A stretch of DNA of 64,000 bases from Ardenticatenales bacterium (GCA_020853525.1 JADYYS010000055.1:47118-111117); one strand, 5' to 3'. Positions 1 through 7,952 are shown, counted from the stretch's first letter. Notes: generated by a model from the letters alone, not told the origin. Translations and numbers: made by a program.

Positions 1-699
1 CGGCTGCTGCGCCTCGCGGGCGATGCCGGGCACCTGGCTGCCGGGCAGGATCGTCGGCCGGTCGGCCGTCCGCATCGCCGCGTCGCCGGCCGCCCCGCCG
101 AGTGCACGGATCTCGCCTGCCAGCCGCTGGATGTCCGCCTCGCTGCAGCGGCCCATGATGATCCCGAACATCGCGTGGCACGCGGCGTCCTTCATCGCGT
201 TCGGGTCGAACGTGATGCCGTCGCCCAGGTCGCGGACACCGCTCGACGACGTCGCACCCGCGCTCGTCGCCGCTGCACCGCCTGTCGACGCCGCGCCGGC
301 AGCGCCGTCGCCCGCCTTCGGCAGCTCGACGATCCCCTTGCCGCCTTTGGCGCGCACGATGTCCGCCAGGATCGCCAGATCCTCGTCCGAGCACGTGCCC
401 ATGAGCGTCGTGCCCATGCCGTGGCACGGGAAGTCGGCCATCTGGTTCGGGTCGAAGACGATCGGGCCGAGGGCGCCGGCGGCGGGGGCCACGACGCGGG
501 TGGGGGCGGGGCCGACGGACGCAGCGGGGGTTGCGGGGGTGGCGGAAGCTGCGGGGGCGGCGGTCGGCCGCGACGTGCAGCCAGCGAGCGCGAGTGTCGC
601 GCACGTCGCCGCCAGCGCACTGGCGGCACGCCAAGTGCGGCGCGGGCGAGTTTCGGGATGCGGGCGATGATCGTCCGGTGCGGCGGGAAGCAAGGACAT
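1..699 (-). CDS. Putative lipoprotein with two CHxM...C repeat modules (3' end outside window)
   Basis: The frame is open from an ATG at 699 to the window edge (233 codons), so the C-terminus is missing. The N-terminus has a basic stretch, a hydrophobic segment and a lipobox (LALAGC), so it is probably a lipoprotein, followed by an Ala/Pro/Thr-rich linker. Two related blocks of about 40 residues follow: FDPNQMADFPCHGMGTTLMG then TC, and FDPNAMKDAACHAMFGIIMG then RC. Each has the spacing C-H-x-M-x4-M-G-x-C and then an acidic, helical-looking tail. Cys, His and Met together suggest a soft-metal site, and the gene diverges from a copper-type ATPase across a CsoR-like operator, so a role in copper binding is inferred. 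I do not recognise the family. No clear ribosome-binding site precedes the ATG. Confidence 0.7.
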   Translation of the reverse strand, partial: MSLLPAAPDDHRPHPETRPRRTWRAASALAATCATLALAGCTSRPTAAPAASATPATPAASVGPAPTRVVAPAAGALGPIVFDPNQMADFPCHGMGTTLMGTCSDEDLAILADIVRAKGGKGIVELPKAGDGAAGAASTGGAAATSAGATSSSGVRDLGDGITFDPNAMKDAACHAMFGIIMGRCSEADIQRLAGEIRALGGAAGDAAMRTADRPTILPGSQVPGIAREAQQP

Positions 700-775
700 G
701 AGGGTGTTGGCCTCGCGGCAGTCGTTCCGTCGTTCCGTCCACCGCGATGCGGCGCGGAGCGGCTGGTAGTCGGTT

Positions 776-803
776 TGACCCCTCCCCCCAGGGGGGGCTA
801 TTA
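776..803. promoter_or_regulatory. CsoR-type operator candidate
   Basis: The divergent spacer holds CCCC-T-CCCCCC-A-GGGGGGG-CTATT, a G/C-tract pseudo-palindrome centred on A790. Read on the minus strand it begins TAGCCC and ends GGGGTCA. That closely resembles the operators bound by the copper-sensing CsoR/RcnR family (TAGCCC...CCC-GGGG...GGG). It lies between the lipoprotein start (699) and the ATPase start (876), so it could control both. No CsoR gene is in the window. Confidence 0.55.
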
Positions 804-875
804 ACACGGCCGAACTCTAGCCAATCGCGGCCGCGACTGTCAACCACACGGCTGCATCCGACGGTGGAGACGACG

Positions 876-2909
876 ATGAACGCTGGGCACGACCCACACG
901 CAGCGCACGCCCATCACGACATGTCCGATCCCCGCTTGGCGGCGACGATGGAAGCCGACATGCGCCGCCGCTTCTGGATCGCCCTCGCGCTCGGCATCCC
1001 GGCCGTGCTCTACACGCCGATGGCCGGCCACATGCTTGGCGTGCGTCTGCCGACGCCCTTTGGAGTGCGCAGCGATTGGATCACGCTCCTGTTCGCAACC
1101 CCGGTTGCACTCTGGTGCAGCTCGGTGTTCCACATCGGCGCGTGGCGCTCCATCCGCTCGGGCGTCCTGAACATGAGCGTCCTCGTATCGCTCGGCATCC
1201 TCGTCAGCTACGTCTTCAGCCTGGGCCTGACGTTCTTCGCACCCGGGCAGGAGACGTTCTACGAAGCCGCGGTCATGCTGGCCGTGTTCCTCCTGTTCGG
1301 CCACTGGATGGAGATGCGCGCCCGCCGCGGCAGCTCGGACGCCGTGCGCGCGCTCCTCGACCTCGCGCCACAGCAGGCGGTCGTCGAGCGCGGCGGCCAG
1401 CTCGTGACCGTGGCGGTCGACGACGTGGTGGTCGGCGACGTCCTGGTCCTGCGGCCGGGCGACAAGGTGGCCGTCGACGGGGTCGTCCTCGACGGCGCGA
1501 CGGCGATCGACGAGTCGATGATCACGGGCGAGTCCCTGCCCGTCGCCAAAGCCACGGGCGACGCGGTGATCGCGGGCACGATCGGCCAGTCGGGCTCGTT
1601 GCGCTACCGCGCGACGAAGGTCGGCGGCGAGACCGCACTGGCACAGATCGTGGCGATGGTCGAGCGCGCGCAGAGTTCGAAGGCGCCGGCCCAGCGGCTG
1701 GCGGATCGGGCGGCACATTACCTCGTGCTGCTGGCCGTCGGCTCGGGCGTGGCCACGTTCGCGGTCTGGTACTTCGTCGCCCGTGAGCCGCTGCTGCTCG
1801 CCCTGACGTTCGCCGTCTCGGCCATCGTCATCGCCTGCCCCGACGCGCTCGGGTTGGCGACGCCGACGGCCGTGATGGTGGCCACCGACATGGGCGCCAA
1901 GCGCGGTGTCCTGTTCAAGGAGGCGGTGTCGCTCGAGCTGGCGGCCCGTATCCAGGCCGTCATCATCGACAAGACGGGTACGCTGACCGAGGGCCGGCCG
2001 CGGGTGACGGACGTCGTAGCGCTGGATGGAACCTCCGAGGATGAGCTGTTGCGGCTGGAAGCGGCCGCCGAGGTGCGAAGCGGCCACCCGTTGGCCAAGG
2101 CGATCCTCGACGAGGCGGAGCGCCGCGGACTCGCCGTGCCGACCGATGTCGAGGCGTTCGCGTCCATCGCGGGTCTTGGCGTGCGGGCGATGGTGGGCGG
2201 TCGCGACGTTCTGGTGGGCACGCAGCGGCTCCTGGAACAGAACGGTGTTCCCCTGGCTGGCCTGCGCGAAGCGGCGGACCGGCTCTTGGCGGAGGGCAAG
2301 ACGCTCATGCTCGTCGCCGTCGATGGGCAGCCCGCCGGCGTCGTCGCTGCCGCCGATCCGATCCGTCCAACGGCGCAGGCTGCCGTGCATGGCCTGCAGG
2401 CCCTCGGCATCGACGTCGTCATGATGACCGGCGACAACCGGCACACGGCCGAGGCGGTCGCCCGCCACGTCGGCATCACGCGCGTCCTGGCCGAGGTGCT
2501 CCCGGCGGACAAGGCCGGCGAGGTCGAGCGACTGCAGGCCGAGGGCACGTTCGTGGCGATGGTCGGCGACGGCGTGAACGACGCGCCGGCGCTGGCGCAG
2601 GCCGACCTCGGCATCGCGATCGGCGCCGGGACGGACGTGGCGGTCGAGGCCGGCGACATCGTCCTGATGCACTCCGACCCGGCGGACATCCTGATGGCGA
2701 TTCGACTTTCGAAAGCCACGGTGCGCAAGATGCGCCAGAACCTGTTCTGGGCCGCGATCTACAACGTCGTTGCCATCCCGATCGCCGCCGGGCTCCTCTA
2801 CCGCCCGCTCGGGATCCTCCTGCGACCCGAGTTCGGGGCGCTGGCGATGTCGGCGAGCTCGATTACCGTCGTGAGCAATGCGTTGTTGTTGCGGCGGGCG
2901 CGGCTATAG
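876..2909 (+). CDS. P1B-type copper-translocating ATPase with a CPD motif
   Basis: 677-residue heavy-metal P-type ATPase, expected to export Cu+ from the cytoplasm. There is no HMA domain; the N-terminus is His/Met-rich (HDPHAAHAHHDM), as in CopB-like pumps. Visible motifs: the actuator ITGES near residue 217, DKTGT with the phosphorylated Asp near 365, SGHPLA in the nucleotide domain and GDGVND near 563. The helix 7 and 8 signatures fit Cu+-ATPases exactly (N-x6-YN-x4-P and P-x6-M-x2-SS-x5-N). The helix 6 motif is CPD (residues 321-323) instead of CPC. The ATG at 876 is preferred over an upstream in-frame GTG because it starts the His-rich tail typical of the family and keeps the operator outside the gene. 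Confidence 0.93.
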   Translation: MNAGHDPHAAHAHHDMSDPRLAATMEADMRRRFWIALALGIPAVLYTPMAGHMLGVRLPTPFGVRSDWITLLFATPVALWCSSVFHIGAWRSIRSGVLNMSVLVSLGILVSYVFSLGLTFFAPGQETFYEAAVMLAVFLLFGHWMEMRARRGSSDAVRALLDLAPQQAVVERGGQLVTVAVDDVVVGDVLVLRPGDKVAVDGVVLDGATAIDESMITGESLPVAKATGDAVIAGTIGQSGSLRYRATKVGGETALAQIVAMVERAQSSKAPAQRLADRAAHYLVLLAVGSGVATFAVWYFVAREPLLLALTFAVSAIVIACPDALGLATPTAVMVATDMGAKRGVLFKEAVSLELAARIQAVIIDKTGTLTEGRPRVTDVVALDGTSEDELLRLEAAAEVRSGHPLAKAILDEAERRGLAVPTDVEAFASIAGLGVRAMVGGRDVLVGTQRLLEQNGVPLAGLREAADRLLAEGKTLMLVAVDGQPAGVVAAADPIRPTAQAAVHGLQALGIDVVMMTGDNRHTAEAVARHVGITRVLAEVLPADKAGEVERLQAEGTFVAMVGDGVNDAPALAQADLGIAIGAGTDVAVEAGDIVLMHSDPADILMAIRLSKATVRKMRQNLFWAAIYNVVAIPIAAGLLYRPLGILLRPEFGALAMSASSITVVSNALLLRRARL

Positions 2910-2944
2910 GCTGGAGCGCCGTCCCAACGATCCCTTGCCCTCCC

Positions 2945-3526
2945 TCACTCGACAACCACCTGATCGAACGCCTCCACGAACTCGGCCTCGTCGGTCCGCC
3001 CGCGCCAGGACTGCACGGTGTTGCCGGCCGCGTCCACGAGGAAGAACTGCGGCTGCCCCCTGAATCCGAGCTGCTCCTTCAGCGGCGCCGTCGCGTCGTC
3101 GTCGATGTCCAGGTAGACGAAGTCGATCCGGCCCTCGTACCGATCCTCGAGCCCGTGCACGACGGGCTTCATGGCTTGGCACGACACTCACCAGTGGGCG
3201 AAGAACTCGACGAGCTGCGGTCGGCCGGCGGCCAGGGTGACCGCGGCGGGGTCGCTCGGCGTGAAGTCGCGGTTGGGGTCGCGGGCCGGCTGCGCCTGCT
3301 GCTCGGCCGTCGCGGGCTCGGCGGGCGCCGCGATGTCGCCGGCCGTGGGCAGTGCGCTCACGGCGGCGTCGACGGGCGAATCGGTCGATACCGGAGCCTG
3401 CGCGCCGGTGGCCGGTTCATCGGTCGTCGGCGCCGCGGCGGGTGCGCTGCAGCCGACGGCCACGGCCATCGCCAGTACCAGCAACCACGGGTGGGGTCGT
3501 TGCACGGCAGAACCTCTCTTGTTCAT
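2945..3526 (-). CDS. Thioredoxin-like lipoprotein, candidate selenoprotein (in-frame TGA)
   Basis: Start ATG at 3526. The first 112 codons give a signal sequence ending in VAVGC (probable lipoprotein), a Pro/Ala/Thr linker and the thioredoxin strand LVEFFAHW. TGA follows at 3190-3188, exactly where the first Cys of WCxxC should be. The same frame then continues for 80 codons as VSCQAMKPVVHGLEDRY, with the family's DIDDD strand and the cis-Pro segment GQPQFF, so the fold is complete across the TGA. Read through, the protein is 193 residues with a W-U-V-S-C active site. A 7-bp hairpin lies just downstream. It is convergent with the copper ATPase gene. Alternatives are a nonsense-mutated pseudogene or a base error. 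Function would be extracytoplasmic thiol/disulphide redox. Confidence 0.72.
3150..3168 (-). promoter_or_regulatory. Candidate bacterial SECIS hairpin
   Basis: On the coding strand AGCCCGT pairs perfectly with ACGGGCT around the 5-base loop CGTGC. The stem begins 20 bases after the in-frame TGA and the loop begins 27 bases after it. Bacterial SECIS elements lie inside the coding sequence shortly after UGA and carry a G early in the apical loop. Here G is the second loop base. Short GC hairpins arise easily in such DNA, so this is supportive and not decisive. Confidence 0.45.
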
Positions 3527-3561
3527 GGCCGCCCGGCAGACGTGCGCGGGCGCGCGCCGAA

Positions 3562-3579
3562 ATCGTACCGACGTACGAT
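3562..3579. promoter_or_regulatory. Inverted repeat ATCGTAC-N4-GTACGAT
   Basis: A perfect inverted repeat with 7-base arms and a CGAC spacer lies 35 bases upstream of the thioredoxin-like gene. Read on that gene's strand the second arm forms TACGAT, a plausible -10 box. It could be a regulator site overlapping the promoter. I cannot name the regulator. Confidence 0.3.
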
Positions 3580-3670
3580 GAGCACCCCGTGAGCGTCCGA
3601 CATGCAGGATCGACGGCTGCCGGTGACGCCGTGTGCTCCACACCCGTCGTTGGTCGCCCGCGCACCCCGC

Positions 3671-3737
3671 CACTGCAGAATCTCCGGGTTCCGTACTCTG
3701 GTGGCCACTCCGAGCATGTCCGGTGGTGGTGTACTAG
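3671..3737. repeat. Copy 1 of an interspersed hairpin repeat
   Basis: Shares CACTGC, TCTCCGGGTTCC and a terminal GTGGTGG-K-GTACTAG with a second element at 63829-63877. This copy is longer and its inner arms have diverged. It lies in the 207-base spacer between dnaG and the thioredoxin-like gene, and its terminal CTAG on the minus strand supplies the dnaG stop codon (3734-3736). Nothing else recognisable is in the spacer except the inverted repeat at 3562-3579. Confidence 0.5.
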
Positions 3738-5806
3738 CCGAACCCGCGATCCCGCTTCCCCATCACCGCCCCGTCGGACACCAACAGGCGCGAGAGCCGC
3801 CGCTTGATCGCCGTCAGCTGATACACACGCTGGTCGAGTTCACGGACACGGACGCTCGTCGGCGCGACTTCGGGTCCATCCGCGTCGGCTTCGAGCCGCG
3901 CTTCGGTCTGCTCGAAGCGCAATGCCTCCAGCTCCTGAACGATGGCCCCTTCGCGCAGTCGGAGGACGAGCCGCCACAGACTCTGCACGACCGTTGGCTC
4001 AGCGGCGGAGGGGCCACTCACCGCGCGCCGCCGCAGCGTGTCGGCCAACCGGGCGTGGGCCTCGGGCAGCGCGTCGAGGCGCTGCTCGGCCGGGGCATCG
4101 GGCGGCGGCGTGCCGTGCGCGGCATAGCGGACGGCTTCGAAGAGGTCGCCCTGCAGCGGATCGAGGAAGTCCTCGCTGCCGAGTACCGCCTCGTCGACCG
4201 CGCGCAGCGCTTCGTTCAGCGCGGCCAGGCGGCTCGGCGCGGCAAGGAGGAAGCCGAGGATGCGGGTGGCGTGGTTGTCGGGCGGGGCGGCGGGTGGCGG
4301 AACGGTGGCGGTCGCCTGCCCGGGGTCCGTCTGGTCGTGCGGCGCATGCCGGCCCTGCGCATCGATGCCGCCGCTGTCGGCGACCACAGGAATCGCCGGC
4401 GCGGCGCCATCCCCCGTGGCCGCCGGCCCGTCGAACCGGCGCGGCGCGGGCCGGGTGGTCCGCGCGCGGGCCACCTGGCCCATCCGCGCCGCCAGCGCCC
4501 GCTCGTCCACGCGCAGCTTGTCGGCCAGGCGGGCCATCCAGGCGCTGCGGACGATCGGGTCCGGGATGTCGGCGATGACCGGGATGAGGCGCTCGGCGGC
4601 GGTCTGCTTGGCGCTCGGGTCGTTCAGGTCCAGGTCGGCGGTCAGCGCATCCAGCAGGTAGCCCAGGACAGGCGCGGCGCCGGCGATCAGGCTGCGCCAG
4701 CCTTCGGGGTCGTCCCGGATCACGTCGTCCGGGTCTTTGCCCGCCGGCAGCACGGCGACGCGCAGGTCGACCTCCAGCGTGCTGGCGAAGCGGACCGCGC
4801 CGCGCGCCGTCGGCACCGGCACGACGTCGCCGGCGGCGGCCTCGCGGATCACGTCGAGGCCGCGCACGGTGGCGGCCTGGCCGGCGGCGTCGGCGTCCAG
4901 CGCCAGGACGATCCGCTTGGCGAAGCGCTTCAGGAGCGCCACGTGGTGCTCCGTCAGTGCGGTGCCGAGGCTGGCGACGACGTTCGTGAAGCCGGCGGCA
5001 TGGGCGCGGATCACGTCCGTGTAGCCCTCGACGACGACGGCCTCCTCGGAGTCGCGGATGGTCTGGCGGGCACGGTCGAGGGCGAAGAGCGTGCGGCCCT
5101 TGTCGAAGATCGGCGTCTGCGGGCTGTTCAGGTACTTCGGCTGACTGTCCGCATCCAGCGCCCGCGCGCCGAAGCCCACGGGCTCGCCGCGGACGTTGTG
5201 AATCGGGATGACGACGCGGTTGCGGAAGTAGTCGTAGTGCCCGCCGCCGTCGCGCTCGCGCAGCAGGCCGGCGGCGAGCAGATCGTCGTCATGGAATCCC
5301 ATCGCCCGGAGGTGGTTGCCGGTGGCATCCCAGCTGTCGGGCGCGAAGCCCAGTCGGAAGGACTTGGCGATATCCGTGCCGAAGCCGCGACCGCTCAGGT
5401 AGACGCGGGCCGCCTCGGCCTCGGGCGCGCGCAGGAGGAGGCCGTGCCAGTGCTCGGCCGCCGCCAGGACGGCATCGCGCAGCCGTTTCGATCGCTCCAC
5501 CTGGGCCTTGGCTTCCGGCGTCGCCGGCGAGAGGTCGACGCCGACGCGGCGGGCGAGGAACTCGAGCGCGTCGCGAAACGGCAGGTTCTCGGTGCGCATG
5601 ATGAAGTCGAACGCATCGCCGCCCGTGCCGCAGGCGCCGAAACAGCGCCACGAGCCGCTCTCCGGGAACACGACGAAGCTGGGCGTCCGCTCCTGGTGGA
5701 ACGGGCAGCATGCCTTGAACGTCCGCCCCGCCTTCTTGAGCGGCACGCGCTCGCCGATGAGCTCGACGATGTCGATGCGGGCGCGGACTTCGTCGACGGG
5801 GTTCAT
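3734..5806 (-). CDS. dnaG: DNA primase DnaG
   Basis: 690 residues, makes RNA primers at the replication fork. The N-terminal zinc ribbon is present (C34-x2-H37 ... C55-x3-C59, in CCPFHQERTPSF and WRCFGACGTGGD). There is one extra residue between the last two cysteines relative to the usual CFGCG form, a variant I associate with Chloroflexota. The catalytic core follows, with the Toprim segment VVVEGYTDVIRAH near residue 254 and ALDADAAG further on, then a Pro/Ala-rich hinge and a C-terminal helicase-interacting region. The start ATG has no Shine-Dalgarno sequence but lies six bases after a TATACT box, so the transcript is probably leaderless. The gene diverges from the FMN-binding gene at 5890. 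Confidence 0.97.
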   Translation of the reverse strand: MNPVDEVRARIDIVELIGERVPLKKAGRTFKACCPFHQERTPSFVVFPESGSWRCFGACGTGGDAFDFIMRTENLPFRDALEFLARRVGVDLSPATPEAKAQVERSKRLRDAVLAAAEHWHGLLLRAPEAEAARVYLSGRGFGTDIAKSFRLGFAPDSWDATGNHLRAMGFHDDDLLAAGLLRERDGGGHYDYFRNRVVIPIHNVRGEPVGFGARALDADSQPKYLNSPQTPIFDKGRTLFALDRARQTIRDSEEAVVVEGYTDVIRAHAAGFTNVVASLGTALTEHHVALLKRFAKRIVLALDADAAGQAATVRGLDVIREAAAGDVVPVPTARGAVRFASTLEVDLRVAVLPAGKDPDDVIRDDPEGWRSLIAGAAPVLGYLLDALTADLDLNDPSAKQTAAERLIPVIADIPDPIVRSAWMARLADKLRVDERALAARMGQVARARTTRPAPRRFDGPAATGDGAAPAIPVVADSGGIDAQGRHAPHDQTDPGQATATVPPPAAPPDNHATRILGFLLAAPSRLAALNEALRAVDEAVLGSEDFLDPLQGDLFEAVRYAAHGTPPPDAPAEQRLDALPEAHARLADTLRRRAVSGPSAAEPTVVQSLWRLVLRLREGAIVQELEALRFEQTEARLEADADGPEVAPTSVRVRELDQRVYQLTAIKRRLSRLLVSDGAVMGKRDRGFG

Positions 5807-5812
5807 GGGGGG

Positions 5813-5818
5813 AGTATA
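5813..5818 (-). promoter_or_regulatory. -10 box TATACT of dnaG (leaderless)
   Basis: On the minus strand TATACT ends six bases before the dnaG ATG, putting the expected transcription start at or next to the A of the start codon. No Shine-Dalgarno sequence is present. A convincing -35 box is not seen. Confidence 0.55.
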
Positions 5819-5876
5819 GCGGGGGGGAGTCAGCAGCCGATGGCCTAAGGCGGATCGCCAACCGCTCCGCTTCCGT

Positions 5877-5882
5877 TATACT
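5877..5882 (+). promoter_or_regulatory. -10 box TATACT of the FMN-binding gene (leaderless)
   Basis: TATACT followed by seven bases and then the ATG at 5890, with no Shine-Dalgarno sequence between. It mirrors the dnaG promoter about 60 bases away on the other strand, giving two divergent leaderless promoters. Confidence 0.55.
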
Positions 5883-5889
5883 CCGCCTC

Positions 5890-6408
5890 ATGCCCACCCC
5901 ACCCAACGACCCCCTCCGCCCCTTCGACGACGCCGCCGCCCTCACCCTCGGCCGCCTCATCCGCGACCACCGCCAAGCCGCCCTCGCCACCCTCAGCGAC
6001 GGCCGCCCGAGCGTGTCGATGGTCGCGTGCGTGCCGGAGAGCGGCTTCGACGGCTTCCTGCTCCACCTGTCCGACCTCGCCGCCCACAAGCGCCACCTGC
6101 GCGCCGACCCGCGCTGCAGCCTGCTCGTATTCGAGCCGGACGACCCTCGGGTCGAGGTCCTCATGCGCAAGCGCGTCGCGCTCGACTGCACGGCGACGGT
6201 GATCGACAAGGCGTCGCCGGCGTATGAGGCGGCCAAGGCGACGTATCTCGCCGCCCTGCCCAAGCACCAGATGATGTTCCAGCTGGGCGACTTCGATCTC
6301 GTCCGGCTCGCCCCGACGGGTGGCCTCTTGAACGCCGGTTTCGGTCAGGCGTACTGCTTGACGCCGGACGAGCTGGCGGCAGCCGCATCGGCCGCGGCGG
6401 CGATGTGA
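5890..6408 (+). CDS. Pyridoxamine 5'-phosphate oxidase-like FMN-binding (HugZ-like) protein
   Basis: 172 residues. The pattern is that of the FMN-binding split barrel: an N-terminal helix (LGRLIRDHRQAALATL), strand pairs DGRPSVSMVACV and GFLLHLSDLAAHKRHLRADP, CSLLVFEPDDP, then KHQMMFQLGDFDLVRLAPTGGLLNAGFGQAY, split here for reading. The last segment, with its FGQAY end, is typical of HugZ/PNPOx-related proteins, which bind FMN or haem. The exact substrate is unknown. It starts seven bases after a TATACT box and its stop overlaps the GTG start of the next gene by four bases, so the two are probably co-transcribed. Confidence 0.82.
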   Translation: MPTPPNDPLRPFDDAAALTLGRLIRDHRQAALATLSDGRPSVSMVACVPESGFDGFLLHLSDLAAHKRHLRADPRCSLLVFEPDDPRVEVLMRKRVALDCTATVIDKASPAYEAAKATYLAALPKHQMMFQLGDFDLVRLAPTGGLLNAGFGQAYCLTPDELAAAASAAAAM

Positions 6409-7952
6409 TCGCGCGGCCGCGGGTCGTCGGCGCGGTGGCGGTTGTGGCCGCACTCACGCTCGCTCGTCCCTCGGCCGGCACCGGACCCCGCGCTCGCACC
6501 TTCGACACTCCGCCGCCCGCGCTGCCGCCGCTCCACCTGCCGATCGCCCTCGATGGCCCGCTGCCGCGCATCTCGGTGCCGACCGGGCAGCGGGCGACGT
6601 CGACCGCGACGCCGATGCTGATCGTCGAGCCGTCCCTTACCCCGACGGCGACGGCGATCGCGCCACCGACGACGGCGCCGACCGCCCCCACGCCACCCGC
6701 GTCCGCCGCCCGCCCGTGGCCCGACACGGCCGACGGCATCCACGTCTTCAACGACCAGCTCGTCGGCCTCGGCAACCTGAGCGACGCGCAGATCCGCTTC
6801 GCGGCATCGCACTACGTCGGCACGCAGAAGATGACGCGACCGGATGCGGACCGGCTGCGGACGATCGCCCCGAACATCCTCATCCTCCACTATCGACTCG
6901 GGATCGGCCTCGGCTACCGCGTCATCGAGGGACGGGAATGCGCGCCGACGGGCGGCCTCATCCAGATCGTCGACGGCGACGCCTGGGTCCATGAGTGGCC
7001 GGGGGACACTGCGGTCCGTGCGCCGTGGTTCTTCCGGTGGGCCAATCAAGATCGCGTCCTCAATTGCGATTTCGGTTGGTACCTGACGGATGTCGCGAAC
7101 AACGACTACCGCGCATGGTGGACGGGCGAGGTGCTGCGCCAGTTGGAGGCGAACGACGACGATGCGCTGTTCGCCGACTCGGTCTCGGTCCCGAACTACT
7201 TCGGCGGCGACCACTGGCGCCCCAGCCTGCCCGCCATCGACGCGGCGTTCGAGACCGAGTGGTCGACGCGGATCGACGACTGGCTGGCCTACGTCAAGGG
7301 CCGCTTCGGCGACCGTTACCTTGTCCTACCCAACGCCGGCAACTGGGTGACGACGCGTGACCGGACGACGTACAGCGCTGCGGACGGCGTGATGATCGAG
7401 GGCTTCGCGATGTGGGCGCCCGATCGGCGCTACGCAGAAGGGGACTGGCGGCTGCAGATGGACCGCGTGCTCGGGCTGGCGTCGCGCGGCAAGGTGATCA
7501 TCGCCCAGGCCTATCCGACGGGCGACGGAAGCCCCCGCGACGTCGACGACCGGATGTTCACGCTGGCAACGTACCTGTTGGTCAAGGGCCGTCGGAGCTA
7601 CCTCAACCTCGAGACGAGCAGCAACGTGGACTGGTGGCCGGAGTACGAGATCGACCTCGGAGCGTACGTCGACGAGCCGCCGCCATCCGTGGGCGCGCTG
7701 GCCGAGCGGCCGGACCCGCTGGCGCCGCCGGTGTACGTCCGCCGCTACACCCACGGCATGGTCATCGTGAACCCGAGCGACCAGCCGGTGCCGTACGACC
7801 TCGGGCGAACGATGTGGGCGGCGACGCCGATCGGCGGCGGCGCGGTGCCGGCGGATGGGCGGACGGACGGCTGGCGGATCGTGTATTCGCCGATCCGGCG
7901 GATCGATTTCAGGCCGGGCGGGGCGGAGGTGTTGTTGTACGAGGAGCCGTAA
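6405..7952 (+). CDS. Secreted putative glycoside hydrolase (GHL15-like TIM barrel)
   Basis: 515 residues starting at GTG 6405, which overlaps the previous stop (GTGA). A hydrophobic N-terminus (VVGAVAVVAALTLA) suggests export and is followed by a Thr/Pro-rich linker to about residue 100. The remaining domain has aromatic and acidic segments such as NILILHYRLGIGLGYR, DFGWYLTD, DDALFADSV, VLPNAGNWVTT and GVMIEGFAMW, which resemble the putative glycosyl-hydrolase family described as GHL15. Catalytic residues cannot be assigned from sequence alone; the acidic residues in FADS and MIEGF are candidates. Substrate unknown. Confidence 0.6.
   Translation: MIARPRVVGAVAVVAALTLARPSAGTGPRARTFDTPPPALPPLHLPIALDGPLPRISVPTGQRATSTATPMLIVEPSLTPTATAIAPPTTAPTAPTPPASAARPWPDTADGIHVFNDQLVGLGNLSDAQIRFAASHYVGTQKMTRPDADRLRTIAPNILILHYRLGIGLGYRVIEGRECAPTGGLIQIVDGDAWVHEWPGDTAVRAPWFFRWANQDRVLNCDFGWYLTDVANNDYRAWWTGEVLRQLEANDDDALFADSVSVPNYFGGDHWRPSLPAIDAAFETEWSTRIDDWLAYVKGRFGDRYLVLPNAGNWVTTRDRTTYSAADGVMIEGFAMWAPDRRYAEGDWRLQMDRVLGLASRGKVIIAQAYPTGDGSPRDVDDRMFTLATYLLVKGRRSYLNLETSSNVDWWPEYEIDLGAYVDEPPPSVGALAERPDPLAPPVYVRRYTHGMVIVNPSDQPVPYDLGRTMWAATPIGGGAVPADGRTDGWRIVYSPIRRIDFRPGGAEVLLYEEP

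Noticed and set aside
840..2672. Long open frame opposite the copper ATPase gene (and similar ones opposite dnaG at 3602-5848 and the subtilase at 15242-16984)
   Set aside because: High GC leaves antisense frames open. Their translations are Arg/His/Asp-rich with no motifs, while the other strand has complete catalytic signatures.
3188..3190. Plain nonsense mutation making the thioredoxin-like gene a pseudogene
   Set aside because: The stop falls precisely on the active-site Cys codon, no other lesion is present and the downstream half is intact. Not excluded, but the less likely reading.
3602..3733. Small gene between dnaG and the thioredoxin-like gene
   Set aside because: Short frames there show no motif, and the stretch is occupied by the hairpin repeat.
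5620..5710. Defective zinc finger in DnaG
   Set aside because: All four ligands are present. The one-residue longer C-x3-C spacing appears to be a lineage variant and not a loss.
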